The notes: generated by a model from the sequence alone, not told the origin. A stretch of DNA of 9,218 nt from Spirochaetaceae bacterium (GCA_003564775.1 PXEI01000426.1:1-9218); one strand, 5' to 3'; shown: positions 1 through 6,587, counted from the stretch's first letter. Made by a program: numbers and translations.

Positions 1-90
1 AGTATGCTCCATCCTGATGTGCCGCGCAAACAGCCAGAGCTTGCGCTTGCAGGTGAGGAGGTAGGCTATGTGGGTTCCGGTGACGGGCAT
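1..90 (-). CDS. cas4: Cas4 family exonuclease, N-terminal fragment (runs off the window)
   Basis: Reading the minus strand from the ATG at 90-88, all 30 codons to the window edge are open and give MPVTGTHIAYLLTCKRKLWL followed by FARHIRMEHT. This is the typical Cas4 N-terminus: a G-T-H-I-x-Y block, then the first iron-sulphur ligand cysteine (Cys14) in the CKRKLWLF motif, then the conserved M-E. Cas4 proteins are RecB-like nucleases with a 4Fe-4S cluster. They work with Cas1-Cas2 during spacer acquisition and select protospacers with a correct PAM. The gene lies 81 bp after cas7 in the same direction, so the adaptation genes probably follow beyond base 1. An overlapping open plus-strand frame ending at 117 is a shadow. 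Confidence 0.9.
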   Translation of the reverse strand, partial: MPVTGTHIAYLLTCKRKLWLFARHIRMEHT

Positions 91-116
91 TTTGTGGTTC
101 TATTTTATCTTCGCTA

Positions 117-150
117 AGACCTGACAGGTTTATGGAAACCTGTCAGGTCT
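117..150. repeat. Perfect 15-bp inverted repeat (strong hairpin) between cas7 and cas4
   Basis: AGACCTGACAGGTTT (117-131) and its exact reverse complement (136-150) are separated by a 4-base loop. On the plus strand the stem is followed by GG and six T (153-158), so it looks like an intrinsic terminator for plus-strand transcripts. On the minus strand, the direction of the cas genes, the stem is followed by TAGCGAAG with no T run. In the operon direction it could be an mRNA-stabilising or processing hairpin that separates effector from adaptation genes. It would block antisense or convergent transcription entering cas7. Confidence 0.7.
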
Positions 151-171
151 GGTTTTTTAACCCACAACTGC

Positions 172-1221
172 TTAAGCGAGTTGGTTTTGGTAGTCGTATT
201 CGGTCATCATTGTCGCCAATTTTGATTTGGCGCTGTCTAAAGCATCGAATGATTCGGTTGTTGTTAATACACTTCCAGAGGCGGATAAGGAGACAAATAC
301 ATCTACTCCATCCAAACTTTCTTCAATTACAGGTTTGGCCTTTTCATCTTCGGTGAGTTTGGCGCGGATAGCAGCAGCTACTCGCTGAGGATTGTCACTG
401 ATCGCCACAGCAAGTGATTCCATTAGGCTGAAGGTACGTGCCTGGTTGGAAGTGATTTGCCAGTTGATAATTGCATCGGCGAGGGCGTCAACCCATTGGG
501 ATCGGAGTTCTTGTGGAGCTACCAGGCAGGGGCCGAATATATTTTCACTTTCCGTCCATCCGTTTTCTCTCAATGAGGCTTCTGTTTCGGGAGTGATCTC
601 CGGTTCAAATTCATTGAGAGTTACTGAGAACAATCTACGCAGATCAATCGCAATGTCTTGTACAAAAAGTCCTGACGCACGCCTGTTATCAGGTATCCAT
701 TTTCTCCTGAGACTTCTGTCTTTGCCTTCAAGTAGTGTGACCACATCTTCATCAGACAGGACGTTCCCCGTTGCATCCCTAACTATGATATTATTATTCG
801 AACGGTCACTACGGTCAAAAGAAATATCCTCCCGGTCTGTTCCAGACAAAAGAGGGTGTAATGCCCGCATCGCTGAAATGGATAAAGGACTTCTCCGTTT
901 TAAAGTTCTTTCACTTCCACCTTTTGCAGCTTTCATCCATCCGCCGATTAATTGATCTGGAAACGTGGGATCGCAAGTTCCGTACACTTCTCCTTCTTTC
1001 AGTTCATCCTTTTTAGTTACATCCCAAAGAAAGGTGGTTGGTGATCCGGGAGTATTCAACACTGCATTAAACTTATCTAACACAGAGCGCTTTACCTGTT
1101 GGCCTGAAGAATAGGGAACTCTCCTTCCAAATTGAGGGTCGTAATACGTTTTCTGGCCGTCTTGTACACAAAAAACGGTGTGTTCTGCTTTTTTAAGGGT
1201 ACGAATATAAATAGTAGACAT
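172..1221 (-). CDS. cas7: Cas7 backbone subunit of a type I-B-like Cascade (DevR/Cst2-like)
   Basis: A 349-aa protein starting at ATG 1221-1219 and ending in TAA. Cas7 is the repeated backbone subunit that coats the crRNA guide in type I Cascade. The call rests on the length, the N-terminal MSTIYIRTLKKAEHTVFCVQ strand, the QVKRSVLDKF helix near residues 42-51, and the RSPLSISAMRALHPLL segment near residues 109-124, which resembles the DevR/Cst2 branch of Cas7. Position as last effector gene before cas4 agrees. It begins 18 bp after the large-subunit gene. There are no frame disruptions. The Cas7 assignment is fairly secure; the exact subfamily is not. Confidence 0.82.
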   Translation of the reverse strand: MSTIYIRTLKKAEHTVFCVQDGQKTYYDPQFGRRVPYSSGQQVKRSVLDKFNAVLNTPGSPTTFLWDVTKKDELKEGEVYGTCDPTFPDQLIGGWMKAAKGGSERTLKRRSPLSISAMRALHPLLSGTDREDISFDRSDRSNNNIIVRDATGNVLSDEDVVTLLEGKDRSLRRKWIPDNRRASGLFVQDIAIDLRRLFSVTLNEFEPEITPETEASLRENGWTESENIFGPCLVAPQELRSQWVDALADAIINWQITSNQARTFSLMESLAVAISDNPQRVAAAIRAKLTEDEKAKPVIEESLDGVDVFVSLSASGSVLTTTESFDALDSAKSKLATMMTEYDYQNQLA

Positions 1222-1239
1222 GGTGTTATTATTTTTGAG

Positions 1240-2655
1240 TTATGATTTTCTTTCCTGATAAGCGTAGTCGAACTTCAACAGTAATGCGAAGTAGACAAAT
1301 TCATCATTGCTCATTAGATGAACTTTGTCCCTAAGTTCCTTTACTGTATGGACAATTTCTATATCTACTTCATCATCACGGACAATTTCGATGAGGGCCT
1401 CTAAAAATTCATTTTTCCGTTTTGTTGCAAAAAGTTTCTTTTCCAACAGGTTATTTCGGTCGGTTTTTCTGGCACCCTCCCGGTACTTTACAAAGGTGGC
1501 GGCCACTTTTTCTGTGTAGTCTGAAATTTCTTCCTTGTTTTTAGAGATCATAGCTATTAACCAGGTTTTATAGGTTTGAAAGGTGATTACGTTTTCTTCA
1601 TCTTTTGCCAGAGCTTTGGATTTTCGCTCTTCATATTCTTCTTCGGATTCATTTTTCTTGCGAGACAGATCGGGTTTCACAAGCTTGATGTTGGATGAAT
1701 CGGCGAAATATTTTGAGAGGTTTTTAGGCTCCAATGCCTGTAGCCCGATTGCTCCAAGTTCGCAGGCTCGTTTAATGTGTTTACCAAACAAACGTTCAAA
1801 CTCATTTGCCTTGCGTATGTACGTGTTTTCCCCGTACAGCTTTTTATAAATATCTGTCAAGTATCTTCCAGATTTGAGATTGAAAGGAAAAAATCCCAGC
1901 GTTTTATTCGTTTGACCCAACCCGAATATATATGCTGTTTGTGTACGATCCGGAAATTGAAGCGATAGACTAAAGAAGAGTCGCGACCATTCGATAGTAT
2001 TAACTTCTATTTTGGTGCTTGTATTGATATTGTCTTTATCCAAACTGAATACATTTTTCGCTTGTAGTGCAGCAAAATCAAAATCCTCGCTATAATCTTT
2101 TCCAAAGCGGTAGGTGAGCCATTGTCCGTTCCATGTCACCACCTGGTTGGGTCGTAGTTTGGTAAGAGTCGCGTCGCTTAAAAATCTCCGATAAACTTTC
2201 CAGCCTTCAAATGTGGTATAGGTAATTTCCGGGTCGTTAAACAAAAGGGCATATCCACCGGAGACACCGATACTGAGGGCTGCTCCAATCCAGGATAGAT
2301 ATACCTGTTCTTCATCAAAGGAAAAGTCGATGTCGGTAACTAACCCCGAGGTTGTAGCAAATTCTTTAACTTCGGAGGCCGGATAGCCGATTGCAATACT
2401 GGCATCCCGTTCACCCCGCTCAACTTTTCCATGGAGTTGTTCAAGTTTTTCCGCACGTTCCGGGGCATCAAACCAAGGTTTCTTTTTGGATATACCTTGT
2501 ACAAAAGGGGAGTTTTGTGCCCACATCAGATATTTGGGATCATCAAAAAAGATCTTAAAGAATACTTTATCGTAAAACTCTTTGGCCGAATAGTTTTGAC
2601 CGGTTCTCCGGTTGTGTTCTTCCAAAAAAGTACGTCCAACGGTGGTGGTATACAT
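1240..2655 (-). CDS. cas8: Cas8-like large subunit of type I Cascade (divergent)
   Basis: A 471-aa protein from ATG 2655-2653, only 2 bp after the cas3 stop codon and 18 bp before cas7. In type I Cascade, Cas8 recognises the PAM and recruits Cas3. I assign it mainly by elimination: Cas3, Cas5, Cas6 and Cas7 are otherwise accounted for, and the size and position fit. The N-terminus MYTTTVGRTFLEEHNRRTG and the SPFVQGISKKK segment near residues 49-59 look like a conserved family start. The C-terminal third is rich in charged helices (for example KKNESEEEYEERKSKALAKD), suggesting a helical bundle that may also act as a small-subunit-like part. With a single cysteine there is no zinc finger, unlike many Cas8b proteins. 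Confidence 0.68.
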   Translation of the reverse strand: MYTTTVGRTFLEEHNRRTGQNYSAKEFYDKVFFKIFFDDPKYLMWAQNSPFVQGISKKKPWFDAPERAEKLEQLHGKVERGERDASIAIGYPASEVKEFATTSGLVTDIDFSFDEEQVYLSWIGAALSIGVSGGYALLFNDPEITYTTFEGWKVYRRFLSDATLTKLRPNQVVTWNGQWLTYRFGKDYSEDFDFAALQAKNVFSLDKDNINTSTKIEVNTIEWSRLFFSLSLQFPDRTQTAYIFGLGQTNKTLGFFPFNLKSGRYLTDIYKKLYGENTYIRKANEFERLFGKHIKRACELGAIGLQALEPKNLSKYFADSSNIKLVKPDLSRKKNESEEEYEERKSKALAKDEENVITFQTYKTWLIAMISKNKEEISDYTEKVAATFVKYREGARKTDRNNLLEKKLFATKRKNEFLEALIEIVRDDEVDIEIVHTVKELRDKVHLMSNDEFVYFALLLKFDYAYQERKS

Positions 2656-2657
2656 AA

Positions 2658-4811
2658 TTACAGGATTTGACTTTCTATTTTCGGTTCTTTTAGCAATTCC
2701 ACAGATAATCCAAACTCATCAGAATATGCATGATCCGGAATGACATAAGGGTTACGACCTGTTTGTAGTGTTGATAAATCTTTTACTTGGTAGTAACGGC
2801 AAGGAATTTCATATTGCATCATTTCTTCGTAGCCGGCATCCATATAGGCCGCCGAATCATCCTCAGTAATGCATACAACACTATCTATTTCCAGCAGATC
2901 CATGAGAATGGACCCCCTGTGGGTTAATGGCGGGATATTCCATCTTCCATTTTCTTTAAATGCCGCGTGTTGCTCGATTGACGGATAATCGATGGTAGTA
3001 AATACCTGATCCATTTTTTTCTGAAGTTCTCTTTCCTTTAGCCTGGAACCCTCCGGTAGAACTTCGAAACTTCGGTTTAGTGCATCTAATTCATAGGGTT
3101 TGGCAGCGTTTTTGTCTTCCGGTGGAGATAATACATACACCTTTTTCAGTTTGCCAATGGTCGTTTCTGTTCGTTTCCGGTTGATCCGCCCGAACCGTTG
3201 GATCAATGCATCCAGCGGAGCGGTTTCCGTGACCATCACATCGAAACTGATATCGAGGCTGACCTCAACAACCTGAGTGGATACGACGATACAAGCTTTT
3301 TCAGAAGTGTTGAACTGACCGATCGATTCTCCCTTTTCATCCAGTCCTATTAATGCGGTTTCTTTTTTATTCCGGTCTTTTCGTTTAAACCGGCTATGAA
3401 TCAACATCTTTTCCACTTCGGGATAATCCCGGGTAACCTTCGTGTATATGTCCTGCGCTCTGTCAACCCGGTTACAGACGATCAGCACTTTTTCATTTTG
3501 CGATATGGCTTGTTGAATAATACTGTCCGTATTGTCGAAACAGTCAATTTTATGCACCTCATGCCGGTCAAACTGGTCCAGGTCATTATCCGGAAGTTTC
3601 ACCTCGTAGACATTCTCTTTTCCGAGTATCTCAACAATCTTGTTATAGAGTACGGAGGGCATTGTGGCCGTCCCGATGTGGATGCAGCAATCCAAAGTTT
3701 TTAACAAAGAGACAATCTTCAAGACAATGGCCTGAGAGATACCGGAATAAGTATGTACCTCATCCAGAATAACATCACACCCTTTAATGTCCATAATGAT
3801 CGACTCATAGCCTTTGTTTGCGAAAATGATTCCAGCTAATTGATATGGGGTTAGTATCTTGACTGAAGCACCTATCATTTCCTGCAAACTGGTATCGGTA
3901 TCTCCATCCTCTTTCCCTACCAGTGAAGAGGCGGCATGAAGCAAACGGACATCCAAATCCGGATTATCTTTTTTCAGTTCCTTTTTGATACGCCGGTACA
4001 TGGCGTTGATGGAAGCCTGAAATGGCAGGGTATAAAAAACCCGGCTCTGGCATCTTCTGAGAAGGAAATCTGTTTTCCCGGCACCGGTGCTGGCTACTAC
4101 CAGCGTATGGAGTTTCTCCGATTGGGTCGAAACCAGCGAAAGAGGATATAGAGGGTGCTGACGATTATAAAACGATAAATCCGGCTGTTGGAATGCCTTT
4201 TCAATTTTTTTCCGTGTAGTATCGATTTGAGCAGAGGCGAAATAATCGGCTCCCATGAGCAAACCCCGCCATTCGGAATAGCCTCGTCTAGTATTTTTTA
4301 CATCTTCACAATAATCAATGACTCTGTCAATCACTTGTTCAGCCTGAGAACGGGAAATATTCTTTTTGGGAAATCCCAACGCATGCAGGATACCACAAGC
4401 AACAGGGCTCCAAGTTTCCCAATCACCCAAATGATAATCAATCACATCCATTTCCTCTTCCAAAAGATCCAGCAAGCCCTTTTTGCGGGGATCATTTACC
4501 ATCGATTTGTGGTGGGCAACGATCATTTCTATTAACGCGGCTTGAATGTTTTCTTCTACAAGATCAAGAAAGAAAAGAGATGCGATTTCATGGCGAAAAG
4601 ATTGTTTGGGCTTTTCTCCTTTTAATTGTTTTTGAAATACAGGATGTGCTTTGCCAATGTCGTGTAAAAGAGCACCTTTCTCGGCAATATGAACATCCGG
4701 CCCGCATGCACGAGCGAACTTTTCGGCCGCTATGGCAACTTGAGTCAAATGGTCATACAGAGATGTCCATTCCGGTTTTCCTTTGGCTTTTATATGTTCA
4801 TGCCGGCTCAT
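2658..4811 (-). CDS. cas3: Cas3 HD nuclease-helicase
   Basis: A 717-aa protein, the effector that unwinds and degrades DNA marked by Cascade. The N-terminal HD nuclease shows His21, the His50-Asp51 pair in LLHDIGKAH, His74 in FRHE and His100-His101 in IVAHHKS. The SF2 helicase follows, with Walker A STGAGKT (residues 241-247), DEVH (350-353), motif III GTATMP (380-385) and the motif VI region ALIQRFGRINR (ending near residue 545). All catalytic motifs look intact, so target cleavage is expected. Its start codon overlaps the cas5 stop by one base (TGATG), which implies translational coupling. Length is normal for a fused HD-helicase Cas3. Confidence 0.97.
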   Translation of the reverse strand: MSRHEHIKAKGKPEWTSLYDHLTQVAIAAEKFARACGPDVHIAEKGALLHDIGKAHPVFQKQLKGEKPKQSFRHEIASLFFLDLVEENIQAALIEMIVAHHKSMVNDPRKKGLLDLLEEEMDVIDYHLGDWETWSPVACGILHALGFPKKNISRSQAEQVIDRVIDYCEDVKNTRRGYSEWRGLLMGADYFASAQIDTTRKKIEKAFQQPDLSFYNRQHPLYPLSLVSTQSEKLHTLVVASTGAGKTDFLLRRCQSRVFYTLPFQASINAMYRRIKKELKKDNPDLDVRLLHAASSLVGKEDGDTDTSLQEMIGASVKILTPYQLAGIIFANKGYESIIMDIKGCDVILDEVHTYSGISQAIVLKIVSLLKTLDCCIHIGTATMPSVLYNKIVEILGKENVYEVKLPDNDLDQFDRHEVHKIDCFDNTDSIIQQAISQNEKVLIVCNRVDRAQDIYTKVTRDYPEVEKMLIHSRFKRKDRNKKETALIGLDEKGESIGQFNTSEKACIVVSTQVVEVSLDISFDVMVTETAPLDALIQRFGRINRKRTETTIGKLKKVYVLSPPEDKNAAKPYELDALNRSFEVLPEGSRLKERELQKKMDQVFTTIDYPSIEQHAAFKENGRWNIPPLTHRGSILMDLLEIDSVVCITEDDSAAYMDAGYEEMMQYEIPCRYYQVKDLSTLQTGRNPYVIPDHAYSDEFGLSVELLKEPKIESQIL

Positions 4812-5413
4812 CAGAAAGCTTTTACTGGGTTTCCTAAGGTTTGTAGTCTTCCATACATCGGTTTTCCATTAGAGAATCGGTTATAGCCCACCAGAAAGGA
4901 CTGCTCTCCTTCTTCAAAGATCAGTTCAAATCCCGCAAATAACGATTCATTCTCGTCAAATTCTTGATTCTCTATTTCCAGAACTTCTTCAGGGAACAGG
5001 ATATCTTCATTTCTGCAGAGACAAATATGCTGTTGTGCGGCTATATAGGCATCTTCAGAAGAGTCAAAAGCCAGCCACAACACCGGATTCAATAAAACCC
5101 CGCGCGTCAAAATAGAATATGGCCGTTCATACTTTGGATTCTTCTTTGACCCTTTTCGATTCCATCCTCTCGGCTGAATCTGTTCTTGCTGTTGAGATAT
5201 TTGTTGATATGAGAGACGGTGTCTTCTAATTTTATAAATCTCGCCTTTATTATATTTCGACTCATTCAGTAATTCTGGAAACAGTTTTTTCTCAATCCCT
5301 TCGACAATTGAGGGCGTCAAAAACTGCTGGCTGAAGGTTTCACTATCCCGCACAGCCGTCCACGGCTTAATAAACCCAAACGGCCCCGAATATTTAACTA
5401 CGTAATATTTCAT
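4811..5413 (-). CDS. cas5: Cas5 subunit of type I Cascade
   Basis: A 200-aa protein, compact but within the range of Cas5. Cas5 binds the 5' handle of the crRNA and caps the Cas7 backbone. The N-terminal strand MKYYVVKYSGPFGFIKPW is followed by RDSETFSQQFLTPSIVEGI (about residues 22-40), which fits the usual Cas5 pattern of an early strand, a T-P-S turn and a helix ending in G-I. A basic stretch (RGWNRKGSKKNPKYERP, about residues 82-98) could contact RNA. Its ATG overlaps the cas6 stop by four bases (ATGA), and its stop overlaps the cas3 start, so all three are probably translated as one coupled unit. Confidence 0.8.
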   Translation of the reverse strand: MKYYVVKYSGPFGFIKPWTAVRDSETFSQQFLTPSIVEGIEKKLFPELLNESKYNKGEIYKIRRHRLSYQQISQQQEQIQPRGWNRKGSKKNPKYERPYSILTRGVLLNPVLWLAFDSSEDAYIAAQQHICLCRNEDILFPEEVLEIENQEFDENESLFAGFELIFEEGEQSFLVGYNRFSNGKPMYGRLQTLGNPVKAF

Positions 5414-6066
5414 TTCAATGCTCCAAACCCGATTCCGGTTGAGTTGCCAATTCCTACATTCCAGGCAAAAGCGATTTGTTCAGGAGTTCCGGTTATTTTT
5501 ACCGGACAGATACTTGCCTTATTTCCAATTTTACGATAATAGACAAGCTTTACTTTAGGAGAATGATAGCTTCTGTCGAATTCAACGCGTAATCCATCAC
5601 TACTGCAACCGGCATGATCAAGCCTGGTTTTAAGAGTTTGGGTCAGCAATTCGTCACTTTCCTCATCCTGAAAGGTGAAGTGTTTTTCTCCTTTGTCAGA
5701 CTTACGCTTTATGAAAATGGGACTTGCAGCATAAAGCGTTTCAGTGGTCTGGAATTCCGGGTCATTTTGCAATATCACTTCTTCTACCACAAGATCATCA
5801 TTGATATCAGGATTTTTCTTAACGCCTTCTATAATTCGAATTAGGAAATCACTTTCTGTCGAGCTGATGAAAAACCGACCGCCCTTAGGAAACTGAATTC
5901 CTTTTTTGCTTGCTTTGCCACCCTGAAACCATGAGAAGGAATACAAGGAGAGCGCATCATGATATTCATTATGGCCAATCCAGCGATGTATGGCAGCAGA
6001 AACAACAGGCTGATAGTTATGGGGCAGCAGCTTATTTGAAGGCTTAATTTTTAGATGAATTCTCAT
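5410..6066 (-). CDS. cas6: Cas6 CRISPR RNA processing endoribonuclease
   Basis: A 218-aa protein when started at ATG 6066-6064. Cas6 cuts the repeat RNA to leave the 8-nt 5' handle on each crRNA. The C-terminus GIGNSTGIGFG (residues 205-215) is the glycine-rich loop typical of the family. The N-terminus MRIHLKIKPSNKLLPHNYQP, then AAIHRWIGHNEYHD with His27, His32 and His36 as catalytic candidates, fits the family. The frame stays open upstream to a TTG at 6225, giving 271 aa, but those 53 extra residues look unlike Cas6 and would translate the mini-CRISPR at 6148-6226, so I reject them. An intermediate ATG at 6123 is possible but less likely. No clear Shine-Dalgarno site; the leader is A-rich. 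Confidence 0.92.
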   Translation of the reverse strand: MRIHLKIKPSNKLLPHNYQPVVSAAIHRWIGHNEYHDALSLYSFSWFQGGKASKKGIQFPKGGRFFISSTESDFLIRIIEGVKKNPDINDDLVVEEVILQNDPEFQTTETLYAASPIFIKRKSDKGEKHFTFQDEESDELLTQTLKTRLDHAGCSSDGLRVEFDRSYHSPKVKLVYYRKIGNKASICPVKITGTPEQIAFAWNVGIGNSTGIGFGALK

Positions 6067-6110
6067 TTGCTTTGATTTTGATGGTGTGATTTTAATGAAT
6101 ATATGTTGGT

Positions 6111-6132
6111 GCTGTGACAGCATGGTGTCATG
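6111..6132. promoter_or_regulatory. Tandem small palindromes in the cas6 leader
   Basis: GCTGTGACAGC (6111-6121) is a perfect 5+1+5 palindrome and CATGGTGTCATG (6121-6132) a perfect 4+4+4 one. The two share a base, and TGACA/TGTCA arms (6115-6119, 6126-6130) also pair across them. They sit between the mini-CRISPR and the cas6 start. They could be an operator or a leader hairpin for the cas operon. Such short palindromes can also arise by chance. Confidence 0.3.
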
Positions 6133-6147
6133 TGTTCTTTTTTTATT

Positions 6148-6177
6148 AAAAAAAATTCCCGGAAGGTTCGATTTAGT
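6148..6177 (-). repeat. Pseudo-repeat 2 of the mini-CRISPR, handle replaced by a T run
   Basis: The core matches pseudo-repeat 1 over 19 bases (AATCGAACCTT plus CGGGAATT), with AT replaced by C. The 3' handle is replaced by T's (6155-6148), which could serve as the termination tract of a short RNA. Decay of the last repeat is typical of terminal repeats and of CreA-type genes. Confidence 0.65.
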
Positions 6178-6196
6178 ATTTAAAGATATCTGACAA

Positions 6197-6226
6197 CTTT
6201 CAATTCCCGATAAGGTTCGATTCAAT
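6197..6226 (-). repeat. Pseudo-repeat 1 of the mini-CRISPR, with intact ATTGAAAG handle
   Basis: A 30-nt unit whose 3' half (TATCGGGAATTGAAAG) strongly resembles the 30-nt type I-B repeat class ending in GGAATTGAAAC. It is probably close to the repeat of this organism's real array. The first bases (ATTGA) include the TGA stop of the PIN-like gene, so the element abuts that gene without a gap. Confidence 0.7.
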
Positions 6227-6563
6227 TAAGTTCAAGATAACATTCATCAATTTTTTCCATAAATCTGAATATTGTGTTCGATTTAGATAGGAGCATATCC
6301 CTCATATATGTATTTGTTTGATTGCCGCAGTTTACGCGAATGACTTTTGGCGGACAATCAAAAAGATTGCTGAGAGTCTTGAAGTCAGAATCTTTAGTGA
6401 TAATTGTGTATCCATTCTGTTTGGCGTATTGCCAGATTTCCATGTCAGAACTTCTTTCAAGAGCAACTATTGAAACGTGACTGATTTCTGTTGACAATTC
6501 AGAAATCTGATTAATCAGGTTGACAGATAAATTGTTATCAAGAATGAATTGATAAGTCATCAT
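6222..6563 (-). CDS. DUF5615 PIN-like nuclease, predicted toxin
   Basis: A 113-aa protein started at ATG 6563-6561 (an adjacent ATG at 6560 would remove one residue). The family (COG4634, DUF5615) is a predicted PIN-fold nuclease and toxin partner of DUF433 proteins. Hallmarks: QFILDNNLS at the N-terminus (acidic residue D9), SSDMEIWQYAKQNGYTIITK followed by DSDF in the middle, and PPKVIRVNCGN, all with the acidic residues kept. The frame extends to a TTG at 6584, but family members begin at the FILD strand, so the extension is rejected; that TTG coincides with the first base of the mini-CRISPR target site. The antitoxin-like gene lies 64 bp upstream. Its stop is inside pseudo-repeat 1. Toxicity is inferred from the family. 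Confidence 0.85.
   Translation of the reverse strand: MMTYQFILDNNLSVNLINQISELSTEISHVSIVALERSSDMEIWQYAKQNGYTIITKDSDFKTLSNLFDCPPKVIRVNCGNQTNTYMRDMLLSKSNTIFRFMEKIDECYLELN
6232..6263 (-). promoter_or_regulatory. Possible promoter of the mini-CRISPR RNA
   Basis: On the minus strand TTTA (6263-6260), 20 bases and TATCTTGA (6239-6232) resemble the Bacteroidota pattern TTTG, 19-21 bases, TAnnTTTG, with mismatches in both boxes. Transcription would start close to pseudo-repeat 1. It lies inside the 3' end of the PIN-like gene, so the RNA might instead come from processing of that gene's transcript. Confidence 0.3.
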
Positions 6564-6566
6564 AAC

Positions 6567-6587
6567 TTTAAATATATATGACAATGG
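6567..6587 (-). promoter_or_regulatory. Predicted target (protospacer plus CCA PAM) of the mini-CRISPR RNA
   Basis: Minus strand 6584-6567 reads TTGTCATATATATTTAAA. The pseudo-spacer at 6196-6179 reads TTGTCAGATATCTTTAAA: 16 of 18 bases agree, with mismatches at positions 7 and 12, and the first six bases perfect. The three bases 5' of the site (6587-6585) are CCA, a PAM reported for type I-B systems such as that of Clostridioides difficile. The site covers the predicted -7 box and ends 3 bases before the PIN-like start codon. Bound Cascade should block transcription of that gene, while partial pairing and the short guide should avoid Cas3 cleavage (inference from known CreA regulators). Confidence 0.65.

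Larger units (their letters stand above)
6148..6226 (-). CRISPR. Degenerate two-repeat mini-CRISPR (creA-like candidate crRNA gene)
   Basis: Reading the minus strand, two repeat-like copies flank a 19-nt pseudo-spacer (6178-6196). Copy 1 spans 6197-6226 (30 nt) and ends in ATTGAAAG, the 8-nt handle form seen in many type I-B repeats. Copy 2 spans 6148-6177. Both carry AATCGAACCTT then CGGGAATT, joined by AT in copy 1 and C in copy 2. Copy 2 has lost the handle and ends in eight T. This repeat, short spacer, decayed repeat layout next to cas6 matches described CreA/CreR crRNA-like RNAs rather than a defence array. Copy 1 overlaps the stop codon of the PIN-like gene. Cas6 would be expected to cut after 6205, leaving ATTGAAAG plus the pseudo-spacer as guide. 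Confidence 0.72.

Noticed and set aside
1..117. Open plus-strand frame ending at TAA 115-117, followed by a terminator-like hairpin, suggesting the end of a plus-strand gene
   Set aside because: The opposite strand encodes an unmistakable Cas4 N-terminus (GTHIAYLLTCKRKLWLF) over 1-90; the plus frame is a shadow.
392..397. TTGTCA seed match inside cas7
   Set aside because: The match breaks down after six bases and it lies within coding sequence.
6108..6118. A second guide target in the cas6 leader (CTGTCACAGCA on the minus strand)
   Set aside because: Only five consecutive seed bases match (TGTCA), with mismatches at guide positions 1 and 7 and no CCA-like PAM, so it is not distinguishable from chance.
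6067..6225. 53-residue N-terminal extension of Cas6 from TTG 6225
   Set aside because: It does not look like Cas6 and would translate both CRISPR-like repeats; Cas6 homology begins at MRIHLKI (6066).
6564..6584. Seven-residue extension of the PIN-like protein from TTG 6584
   Set aside because: DUF5615 proteins start at the first strand (FILDNNL here), and the region has promoter features.
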